From contig NC_051431.1 in NCBI RefSeq assembly GCF_001649575.2, forward strand, positions 12,834,705 to 12,898,704: a DNA stretch of 64,000 nt. Direction: 5' to 3'. Source of the stretch: Kryptolebias marmoratus (lineage: Eukaryota; Chordata; Actinopteri; Cyprinodontiformes; Rivulidae). Numbering within the stretch: position 1 is the stretch's first letter; every line of letters begins with the position of its first letter. Position numbers and translations under genes: made by a program. Below, piece after piece: positions 12,011 to 22,649 of the stretch. A model generated the notes under the pieces. It saw only the letters and a program-made list of their open reading frames with translations, was not told the origin of the DNA and did not search any database.

Positions 12011-15000
12011 TTTACTGTCCCATATGTATGCTTATATAATGGTGCCGGAGGGATGTGTTTTTACACCGCTCACATCTCTTCTGTGTCCACACAAGCCCTC
12101 CAGACCAAACTGCACCACGTCTCTGTGGTCTGCAGGCTCTCAGATCAGGTTTTCATTTCATATTTTGGTCATAAAGCCAATTGAGTGAGCACTTATGAGA
12201 AGTTCAGTTACTCCAGCATGCTGCTGCTTCTCCAAATTATTTCTAATAGTATTTAGAGGAAATCACTGTGATATGAGTGTTGGGATTGTAAATATCACCC
12301 AAAGGAAATGTGATAAAGATATATTGTATTTGCTCCATCACAAGTTCTTAAAAAAAAAACATCTCTGAGAGAGCCTGGGCTATTTTTATCCAACCCACTC
12401 ACCAAAGGAAAATGACTTTTAAAGAAACAAAAGGGGGAGACTTATACGAAAAAATTTGTGATGTTAGCAGCAGTGAAGATCACATGATTATACTTTATAA
12501 AAGCAAAACAAAAGAAACGTGCTGAACGTTAGTGGAAAAGCATCTGTAAATGCACTCATGCTCAACACACAACAAGAAAATAATATTTCTGTTGTCATAA
12601 ATGTCCAATTTTGCAATGCAGCTTCCTGAAACAAAGACCAGCTTCGCTTTTTTAGTTGTAGTGAAGCACGTGTGTAATGTGATCTCCACATTGTTTGCAA
12701 TTTTTACACCATATTGCCCAGTATCTTAATAACGTACATTAGTCCAGTCTTAAAGAAATGCTGGACAAATGATACCATCCGTCACAGATCCATGAGTTCT
12801 GTTCTTATTACATTATTACTCAAAGAAAACATAGCGCTTTGTTTTGTGGAAAAATATGATTTAAAATATATGTGTTTGATTTTCCATTTCTTTTTTCCAT
12901 TTGTAAACAATGTTTTATTGGTTAGAAATGGAGATAATTGCATTCATATCTATAGTTATGTTTAAAACGGCCTATAAATATTTCAAAGGTATTACTGAAC
13001 GTTTGCAATATGTTATCAACCTCTCATTAAACATTTCTACACCATTTATGAATGCATGGTAAAGAAGGTTGTTGCTAACAAAGACTGCTGTATAATTTGA
13101 TAACTTATGAGACTGATTCAAGATAAGTTTTAGTTGTTTTTGTCACTCTTTTTAAGCATTATTTTATTTTATGAGCTTAATATCAGTACACTGAATATGA
13201 CCCTGCAGTCAACAATAATATCTACCTGCACAAGACTCTAATCATCACAAAAATTGTAGGGGAAAAAAAGATACAAAGACATAGGTTTTTATTTGATGTG
13301 CTATTTTTTTGTCTGACACTGCAATGTTTTTTTGTTTGGTTTTCTCATTTGTTCCCTGACAACACAGAAAATAGTCCAGAGAGGTGGATTCTTTAGCTCA
13401 GGTGCCAGTCTGGTCTCATTCCTAACATGATGCTCGTTCAGTACCTCATGGCGATATTTTAGCATTTGCGATCCATATGCTATCCTTTTAGCTTAAGTTT
13501 TTAACTCCCCTGTTGGTTTTACAGACTTCAACAGATGGAGTTTAATGTCTCAAATGTTCTCTGCTTGTAAAAGTAACGCCAACAAAAAAAAAAACATCCA
13601 CTTAATAAACTTCAAAATTGTGAAGAAACGGGCAGAAAAAGAAAGATTTGCTCAAGCTTAACTTTTTTACAAAGTTCAGCCCAGAATTTTTATTGTTTGT
13701 CCTAAACCTAACACAGTTAGAAATACAAAAATAGACACAGTAATCATTCCATCTCTATTTAAACTAAAATAAGTCTTGTATTTATCTTTATGCATGTATA
13801 AACACAGCTTCGGGGTCATGAATATGTTGAACAATATTAACAGACAGATTTTATACTTTATATTATTTTTGTGGAAAACAAACTACATATAGACAAGTAA
13901 ACTACTTGTTTTGACTCTTGCCAAATATATTCATTATCTTCTCAACTGACAGGTCGATTTTCTATAAAACTTTACTTTCAGAGCATATTTACATTCAAGT
14001 CATTGTTGCAGTTTGCTTCTAAATTGTGTTTATCGTGGTCGAATAAAGTCACGCTACATGTGTCTCTTCCAGAAATTAGAATCCTTTTAATTTTCTCATC
14101 TAAGTGTCCATCAAAAAAAACAATCTGAGATCTTCCTCAAATAGAGATACATTCATTTAAAAACTTCCTGTTCCTCGACTTCCTTCCTCCCTTTCAATGT
14201 GAAATGATGGACAGACCTGTTGTTTAACAGTTGACTTGTGATTTTTAATGGATTATTTACCAGCATGATGTAATACCAAACACACAGCACAACAAAGTGG
14301 TATGGAGAAATGGCATCAGGTTCCATTTTCTGTGTCTTTTTATCCACAGCAGAGCATCAAAAGCACTGAGTGATATATTTACAGAATGAGTAGATGTATT
14401 TCACTGCCATTACATTAACTGGAATGGAAATGACTATTTTGGAAAAGAAAGCCATGTGTTTAGTTGCATCACCTTTGCTGTCCTGTGAACTCACACGCCA
14501 TTCTTCTTGCAATGTCGTGATTTTCAAGGCAGTTTAACCAAAACCAGCTGCTGTCCTCTGCGTTTCTTTGTGTGGTCCTACAAGAGCCCTTCCACCACAC
14601 AGTGTGCTGCATGTGACCCTTTAAAAAGGATCCCTGTCATCATTAAGATAAAAGGCCGTCTCTCAAACATGCTTTAGCTCGACAAAGTGCTTCCTCTTCG
14701 GCGCACTCATGTCTTTGGCACTTCTGCCTGCCTCTCTTTTCTTTATCTGTTCTGCTCGTATCGCTGCTCCATGCCCTTCTAACTCCGCTGTCTCTTTCTG
14801 TGGGACTTTCTCCCCTGTCTTCCCACCCACCTTCCACATTCCACTATCTTTAGCCCATAGAAATCCAAATTCATTGTCAGTGAGTTATCTTTTTAGAAAA
14901 AGGATTCAGGCGTATTGTTAAATCTAGATTATCAGTGGCGTCTGAGAGTTGTTTTCAGTCAGCTGCCTTCCTTCCTTTCTTGAACACAACCAGTTATCTG

Positions 15001-15414
15001 CAACAGCAAGTGTCAGCTATTTTAAGATTCTGCTATATTCTTCCACGATACATGTGTCACTTCCTTGCTTTCCCCCCCTTCAACTTTGAAACAAAAACCA
15101 GTAAAAAAGTTTTGCTCATTTCACACACTCCCAAACGGTGATGTTAAACTTTTAAAGATTCTACTACAGGTAAAACTGCCCCCACCCCCTACTGTCCGCT
15201 TTGTAAGTCATCGCTGGATCCAGTGAATAAATACAAAACATTTGTGTGTGTGTGTGTGTTGAGAACAGTGTTATTAGGAGAGTGTAGAAATGTCAGAGAC
15301 AAAGAAAGACCATCAGTGTTATGACAGAGTTCTTAACTCATGCAATCTATTTTTACCTCCCATTTTAGAATGAGATAGTAAACTTCTCACACACACACGC
15401 CCCTCTGTGGAGGA
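12011..15414. other. Gene-free AT-rich sequence
   Basis: 3.4 kb of AT-rich sequence with homopolymer runs and GT repeats (15243-15259). No gene, RNA or transposon recognised. Confidence 0.55.
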
Positions 15415-15720
15415 AACTAAATGCAGGCCTATTTAATTAGACATTGGCAGATTGTTACGCCAACACTGTAATCCAATAGAATGTCCCCTCACTATGAGAA
15501 CCTGCCGCCTCCGATGCCTCTTTGGCTCCATAATGCAGCTCAGTCAGCTCTTCAACTGTCCACCTGTCTCTCCGCTGGTGAAATCAGTTCATATTAGCCT
15601 GTTCCGAGACAGGATGCTTTCTTTTAACCTACTTCACCCAGGTGAAGCTGATAGCCTCCCCCTGCCTTCATACATTACTGTTTGTGCACGTCATTAGCCT
15701 ATGATGTAGCTCATGTGGAC
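15415..15720. promoter_or_regulatory. Candidate conserved noncoding element 3' of shox2
   Basis: A repeat-poor block contains CCTATTTAATTAGACATTGG, TAATCCAATAGAATG, CTCCATAATGCAGCTC and CACCCAGGTGAAGCTGATAG. It follows a CA-rich stretch. Regulatory role inferred. Confidence 0.35.
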
Positions 15721-16849
15721 ATGGATGTGTTTATTTCCAGCACAGGCACTTGTGTAAGGAGTAAATTACCATAGAAACGCAGATATCAAAACTGCTGTAT
15801 CAGTGAGAGGACACACGTGGCAGAAACATTTTCATAAGATGGCCTGGTTGACAGACACCGTTCTGCTCTAAAACTCCACAAAACAGCTGACCTAATGCTC
15901 CTATAGTCTCCCACCCCAAAGACTAATTATTATACAATAATATAGTTCAGGTGGACTTTAATTTTCATTTTAAATGCTTTAGCAATGAATTCAATATATG
16001 AATAGTATAGGTGGTTGGATCTCAACACTGTGCTATGACTAATATAGCTTACAGAAGTTTTTCTAAAGCTTTTTTGCTTTTAGTTTTAAAATAATGATAA
16101 TTATTAAGGAAAAACCGGAACCCTTGACCTTTACAGTGAGAGTATCAGTAATGTGTGGCCACACTGCTCGCATGAATTTCTCCCCTTAAAGGGTAAAGTT
16201 ACGTCAAATCAATACAAAGTTCTTCTCTGGTATTGAATGTTTTGGCCCTAAAGGGAGTGGTGATGCCAACGGGCACATGAATAGGGTACCAGGGATCACT
16301 GAATGGTTTGACTGGAAGGAAATGTCGTCACCAGTTCCCAACCCTTGTTAACAGCTGTTTGTTCAGACGCATTAAACATGAGTCTTTGTCTTGTCCTCAT
16401 AATACCAAATGAGGATCAGTCTATACAGAGTTCTACAGTGTAGCTTCCCACTGCTCATCTGTACTTGGGAGAGGCCTGAAAGTGTAAACTGAGAAAGACA
16501 GATTTACAATACATGTAGCATTTCCATTTGCGACTGTTTCATTCATTTATCTCATTTCTGACATAATATTGTACTTTTAATTTAACAGCTTTTCCCTGTT
16601 AGCTGCCATGCATACCACAACCTTTTAATACATCACTTATCTTGACTAGCTTGTGTTATGCTGATTTAAATTGTTATAATTTAACAGTTCAAATAGCAGA
16701 CCATCATAATTTCTTCTTTCCAAAACCCTTACTTTCAGTCATTTCACTGCTATAAATTAAATTCTTAGCAAACTAAAAGCATTTCAGAAGATAGTGCAGG
16801 AAAAAGACTCGTTGATTTGAACTTTTGTAACTGTTTAAAAACTAAATAC
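15721..16849. other. Gene-free sequence
   Basis: AT-rich; nothing recognised. Confidence 0.55.
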
Positions 16850-17205
16850 CTGGCCTGTGATAGAGGGGAAAGCTCCTCTGATTCATTGTTTTCTGTTTTT
16901 CCAAAGTCAAGCCACAGAGGATGCAGGAAACCCAGATATCCCATTTCTCTATGACCCTTCCCAGCTCCTTGAGGGGGATTCTGAGGCATTCAGGACTCTG
17001 GGGCCAGAGAGGGTATATAATCCCTCCAGTGAGTTCTAGATCTTCTCCCAATGGGACATACCTGAAACATCACCAAGGGGAGGCATCCTAATCTCAAACC
17101 ACCTCATCTGACTCCGTTCAGTGCAAAGGAGCAGCATCTCTACTGTGACAGAATTCCTCAATAAGGCTGAGTCCAATTGTGGACAAAACCATGTGCATGG
17201 GAAAA
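16850..17205 (-). mobile_element. LINE fragment, same family as 52.4-53.5 kb
   Basis: The plus strand reads ATAATCCCTCCAGTGAGTTC, GGAGGCATCCTAATCTCAAA and CCACCTCATCTGACTCC. These match, in antisense, a widespread fish non-LTR element; the GGAGGCATC...CATCCTAATC and AAACCACCTCA-CTG core recurs at 52450-52510. It is a short coding remnant with no intact motif. Confidence 0.55.
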
Positions 17206-18176
17206 ACACTGATAAAATCAAGGTCTGAATACATTTTATTACCTGGAGATGCTGCTAAATTGCTGCAGAATCCAAAAGTTAATATATAAAAGTCCAAAAT
17301 GTTGTCTTTTTTAGATGCCCTAGTTAATTGACTTACCTACTGACACATTTGCTGTAGTTCAGCATAAATTTTATACATTGCATAGAACATATTCCAAGTG
17401 TTTATTGATTTCTTAGTTCAGTTTTTCATTAAGTGATGATGTGCCTGCATGCAGCTACAGTACCAAATGGAAAAAAACTGTAAGAAAAATGCCACCAGCA
17501 TATCCATCATAGGGTTGTATGTTTTTTAAAAACATCAGTAAGATGTATTGATTTTTGTACAACACACAGATTTATGGTTATGTGAAAGCAGCGAACAGTT
17601 TCGTGTGTGTATAACATTTACAGTACACAGGTGATTAATGCTCGTACTGAAAAACCAGGGGCCATTTTCCGTCACATCTAAACTTTGCCTCGACCACACA
17701 TGTCTGTCACCAGTTCAGAGAGCATTTGAATCGGGTTGACAGATATATAAATGGTCATAAATGGTTCCCCGGACGTAATGTTGAAAAAAAAAAAGCACTT
17801 AACCCCAGAATGAATGATTGTGGACCTCCCCTGGCTTTACCCACATGAAAAAAACACTCAGGCATCCAAATACAAATATTGGGTGATTTGTCAGCTGTTG
17901 TGTGTGTGCGTGTGTAATTTTGTGACATTTTAAAATGGCATTTTGTAAACTTCAGACAGCGTGAATACAATCAATATGAGATTAGTTAGGCCTGAGTTTC
18001 CAAAAGGCTTTTTGTAATTTAAGAGCTCTGTGTACAAACACCTGATGATTGAAAAGCAAGTGCTCGATTATACTCACACACAAATGATTGGATCTTACCG
18101 GCTTGTAAATACAGAGCGGCAGGGGCCAAATGTTTAACATTTACTGTTTGCCCCTCATAACTACCCCCTCCCCTTC

Positions 18177-18215
<39 letters not shown>

Positions 18216-20142
18216 CTCTCTGTTTCATTTTGTTCTCACACTTTCTTTCCATGCATATATAAACCTATGCAGAGTAAAAAAAAATGCACACAAAGTCACC
18301 CCTGAAGGCATTCACCATCCACCAAATGCCATCTTTTTTTCTATGAAAACAATGAAATCCCCTCAGGGTTACTAATGCCACAGGTCTCAACACATACACC
18401 CCTTGTTATGTCTTCTTCCCAGGGCAGGGAGTTATACATTATGTTATCTCTCTAATCTGCAAATCAGCTGCAACTGGAAATGAATTAATAACAAACAGAA
18501 AAAAAAGAAAATGCAGCCGGTACATAAAATATGTGTAGATTGCCCCAGGGCACCTAAACAGGAAAAAGTGAAACAATTAGACTCCTTGTTTTGTTCTGAC
18601 CTCTGTTTTTGTTTTGTTCTACATAGCCGCTGAATAGAAGGAGCTGGAGATAGGAGCTGTTGCGTGTGTTTTTTTTTGTTTTGTTTTTGTTTTTTTTTTC
18701 CTTTTTCTGTGTCTGCAATGGTTAAGCATGGGTCAAATCTGTGTAAACACCCACTTTTCATCCTCCAGTGAAATTAAATACAGTGTTACAGTCAAACTCT
18801 ATAAATGCTGTAATTCTCTGCTGACTGCAACCCACACCGAGTGCTGCGGTTAGCCACCCAGGCCCAGATACAGCCTGATAACAGGCAGTGATATGGCGTC
18901 GTAATTGTTGGCCTGAGTGCCGTTGGAGGGAGTTTTCAGCAGGTTTCTTTCTCACTTTCGCTTTCCATTTGATGCCTTTGAAGTTGGGCTTTTATCTGCT
19001 TTTGCTCCTGATGGCTGTTGTCTTTGGTGCGGTGCTGTGTGTGCGCGCCCCTGCTCTTTGAGCGCTCCTAACATGCAACAAAGACAAAGGCCCTTGGAGA
19101 GGAAAAAGGAGCGGAGAAAGGGAGCTCTCTCTCCTATGTTCTCCCAGAAAATTTGTGAACGCACAAGTTCCAAACACACATCCGTGACAAATTCGGCAAA
19201 TTTCCTTTACTGTTGTTTTAAAAAGGAAAAAAAAACAACAACTCTCCTCTGTGTGATTGTTGAACACGTCCTAATTTGATAAAGAGCCAAGTGCGGGAAA
19301 TGAGAGAGTAGTGTATTTGTCTCAGGGGTTGTGGTGGGGTAAATATAGCAACAAGACAGCACCAGTTGATATGAAGGATTCCATGGTGTCGAGTGCTGTT
19401 GTGACTCACCAGGCTGTGATGATCTCTGCATGTGTGTGTGAGAGAGAGAGTTTTGCTCCCATGCATTCGGATTCATGTGTCCACTGCTGTTGTCTTTCCA
19501 ATTGATTAATATAATTGCCCTTCCCCTGACTCATCCAGCTCTGTGTGTGCAATAATTCCCGAGTAAGAGACCGGAGTTAAAGCAAGGGAGCAAGTGAGTG
19601 GGATATAGGCTGCATGGCTGGCTCCTGGCTGGCTGCGTGGGTGTGTGTGTGTGTGTGCGTGTGTGTGTGTCTTAAGAGTGTGTTGAGAGGAGAGTGCGAG
19701 CACGGGTAGAGTCTCCATGTCTAATCAGAACACTTGTGTGTCCCCGTCTCATTGTCTCCAGGGTCCTCCAGTCCAGCACTACGCCTCAGGACGTGCTGAT
19801 AGCTGTCGGACCACTCCAACAAAGTAGACGTTGCACTTCTGACATGAGGAAACAAGGAGGGGGAGAAAAATGTCTCTGTTTAGGCCTAAAGACTTATTTT
19901 CTTTGCTCTGATGTTTAAAAAAAAAAAACAATGTACTTGTAGTGCTTTTAATAAGATATTAGTAAGGTTGATTACGATATCTGCTGCAGTGAGATAAAGT
20001 TTAAAGAATACATTCCCACATTTATGCAACCTGTGTGGCTCCTGAGTCAAAAGGAAGGGGCGCGCCCCCGACGCCTGCGTTTCAGTTCCAGCGCAGGACA
20101 TCATGCGCGCCCCCGCGGGGCTCAGCACCCCACCCCCACCCC
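17206..20142. other. Gene-free sequence with simple repeats
   Basis: A (TC)n tract at 18181-18211, a T-rich run at 18669-18702, and GT tracts at 19639-19669. The open stretches at 18900-19280 lack any family match. No gene supported. Confidence 0.5.
18181..18211. repeat. (TC)n microsatellite
   Basis: About 15 TC units, flanked by CCTTCCTAC and TGTTTCTCTCTGTTTC. Confidence 0.95.
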
Positions 20143-20202
20143 NNNNNNNNNNNNNNNNNNNNNNNNNNNNNNNNNNNNNNNNNNNNNNNNNNNNNNNNNN
20201 NN
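20143..20202. other. Assembly gap (60 N)
   Basis: The gap is flanked by CCCCACCCCCACCCC on the left and ACACACACACCCACCCC on the right. It is a C/CA-rich low-complexity tract that was not resolved. Confidence 0.98.
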
Positions 20203-20289
20203 ACACACACACCCACCCCACCCCCTTTTTTTGTACTGGCGAGGCTCCCAATCAATAATTCAATAGTTTTTGGCGTCTGAATCCTGCCC

Positions 20290-20530
20290 CCAAAACGCCG
20301 AGGTCCACAAACACTCCAGACTCCTGTGCAGACGCGGTGAGATCAGGATTAATTAATAGCTGAAGACATTGTGTTTTGCGTGGAAATATCGGAAGAGTAA
20401 TGCGAGCCGGATTCCTATAATTATAGGCTCCCGTGTCAGGTGTTTATTAAATGTTCAATAAGAGGCGGTTAAGATGTCAGGAAATGAATCAGGCGAATTT
20501 GTGAGGCGAGCATTAATGAATCTATTTTTT
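20290..20530. promoter_or_regulatory. Candidate conserved noncoding element just 3' of shox2
   Basis: A repeat-free block contains GGATTAATTAATAGCTG, CCTATAATTATAGG (a palindrome), GTGTTTATTAAATG, GGCGGTTAAGATG and GCATTAATGAATC. It lies about 2 kb past the shox2 stop codon, next to a gap. Enhancer-like composition. Confidence 0.42.
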
Positions 20531-21284
20531 TTTTCACAGAGAACTTGGCTTTGTTTTTTCTGGTTTTGTTGTTGTTGTTTTGTTTTTTCTCCTCGTGAGC
20601 TGCTCGTTCGTTTCTACTTCTGCTGTCAATCTTTATAGGTCAAACAGAGCCGGGAACATTTGCATTCACATACACAGACTGTAAAATCCCTGTTATTTAT
20701 TATTACTATTATTATTATTATTATTACTATTAAGTTTAATTGACTCTTTTTTTCCTGGCGGTTTCTTGACAAAGTTCAAGTTTGCATTTCGCAAAAACTC
20801 ATTTTAAATGAGCTTATTTAAGTTGACACAATACGGACAAACATTTCAAAATAAAACTCTACCTTCGTTTTAGACCATTATTAGGGGGTGGGTTTTTGGG
20901 TTCGTGGGGATTTATTTCCTGTAATTCGTTTATAAATGTTAATTAAAAAAAAGGTGGGTGCATAAATGCAGCTAAACTTTAATTTTTGGAGCAACTGTGG
21001 TGTTTACCTAGTTGCTGGATATCACCAGTCCTCTCCTACAAACCTTTTTCTATAAATTATGCATCAGTTTGGCAGCAACAGGCACCAATGTTCCCGATTA
21101 AACGGACCTGTCACAAATGTGATGTTATCAAACAGCTAAAATGATGAATTATTAAACCATCTATTGCTCTCCAAAGTTTACCACAACAATAACAGGGGGT
21201 GACGAGAACGACTGTAGAGATTAGCCTCGTTATTTGTCTTTGGGCAAATAAATATGTTAACTCATTAAAAGAAACTTTTGTTAA
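20531..21284. other. Gene-free AT-rich sequence 3' of shox2
   Basis: TTG and TAT trinucleotide runs (20566-20581, 20698-20730). No gene. It may include the distal end of the shox2 3' UTR if a more distal poly(A) site is used. Confidence 0.45.
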
Positions 21285-22561
21285 TTTATTATAGGAACGA
21301 GAAACATTTTTGTTAAGGTTGGATTCAGATTTCACATGTGGTGGAAAAAAAATGAAACAATTTCATGATTCATCCTTTTTTTTTTCTTTTTTTTAAGGAA
21401 CCCGTGCTTCAGTTGAGCTCACTGTTATAAAAAACATCAAAATTACATACAGAATGATTTTTAATACACAGAAACAAACCAAAGGAAGAAAAAAAAATAC
21501 AGAATGGACAAATTCCCCACGAGGCATTCTTAAAGCCACTAAATAATAATAATAATATTAATAATAATAAAAAATAATACATGTTTTTGTGTATATAAAC
21601 ATATTTTACACGTGCCCGTACCGGTTCGCATACAGTCTTCTGTGGATCACTGGGGTTTAAGGTAGAATTTTTGGACACATCTGTCCCTCCTTTAAAAGGA
21701 CTGGAAATGTGGACACTGTCGAACCCTGGTGACATGTTCAACACACACCCACAATTTGTTGCCAAGTTTGACATTTGTCATGAGGTCCAAAGTAAAAAAA
21801 AAAAAAAAAAAAGGGCAGGGGGTCAAAAAGGCCAAACATTCAGGTGAGAGTCCCTCTGAGAGGTGTGGGGGGTGGGGGGACGGTGATGATGAAGGGGGCA
21901 GATGGCGCACAAACTCATGCAAACTCCGCGGAGACTTTTTTTCAAAGTGGGCGAGAAACAGAAGAGGGAGGAAGCAGCCCCACCATCTCCCTCCCTGGAA
22001 TATTGTTCCTTTTTGTCCCAAAAGAATCCCTTCGCTCTGTCTTTCAGCAGAGACAATTTTTTTTTTGTTCTTTCTTTTTTTTTTGGAATATTATGAGGCC
22101 AGCCTCTATAAAGAATCAAAATGAACAACAAGGATATAATATTTAAACAGGAAAGAAATGCAGAATGGTTCGCCTTGTTTGACAAAGTTGACCGACCCAG
22201 CTGCATCCTTCTCCTCCTCCTCCTCCTCTTCCTCCTCATCCTCGTGGGGGTGTCCCGCCGGCCGTCCTCCAGCCTTGCTGTCCACCCTGTCCACTTTCTG
22301 GGCGTCCAAACATCACGTCTTTGTAGGCTACGTCACAGTCTTTTTTCTCTTTTTTTCACCGTCCTTCTCTTGTCTCATAAATAGCCTATATTTTATATCT
22401 ATACGCGTCCTCATTCGTTAAGAAAACATAAATTACGTCCGTGGATATTTGTGGGGTTCTTTTCTTGCTCGGTGTCTCTTCGGTCGCGAGGCCGCACTCA
22501 CCCCCTCCACACACACACACACTCATACACACACACACACACGCACACAGTGTCCGTCTCG
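21285..22561 (-). other. shox2: Probable shox2 3' UTR and downstream flank
   Basis: This stretch follows the shox2 stop codon on the minus strand. No protein-coding signal fits. It contains a (CA)n tract near 22508-22550, a run of CTC/CTT triplets near 22208-22240 and (AAT)n near 21541-21575. Minus-strand poly(A)-signal candidates are ATTAAA (plus-strand 21460-21465) and AATAAA (21285-21290). The true cleavage site cannot be chosen from sequence alone. Confidence 0.4.
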
Positions 22562-22649
22562 TCACAGTCCCAGCGCGGCCGTGTGCTTTTTGGCCTTCAG
22601 TCTCAGGTCGGCGATGCTGGAGTTCTTGCTCGTGTTCTTGGCGGCGGCC
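22562..22649 (-). CDS. shox2: shox2 last coding exon, 3' part (OAR domain)
   Basis: Visible codons read [17 protein letters not shown], then [11 protein letters not shown], then TGA at 22562-22564. This is the OAR tail ([13 protein letters not shown]) that ends SHOX-family proteins; in related factors it modulates transactivation. The exon continues into the gap at 22650-22937. That gap is large enough to hold the remaining roughly 60 residues expected from the family (the VQAQLQL, His-rich and Ala-rich portions) and the splice acceptor. Only 28 residues are actually seen here. Confidence 0.93.

Noticed and set aside
18917..19279. ORF of 120 codons on the plus strand
   Set aside because: Reading is cysteine- and lysine-rich with no family match; the opposite strand is open too.
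21692..22239. ORFs of 109-138 codons beside shox2
   Set aside because: They derive from lysine/arginine/serine-coding simple repeats (poly-A, CTC runs) in the probable shox2 3' UTR.
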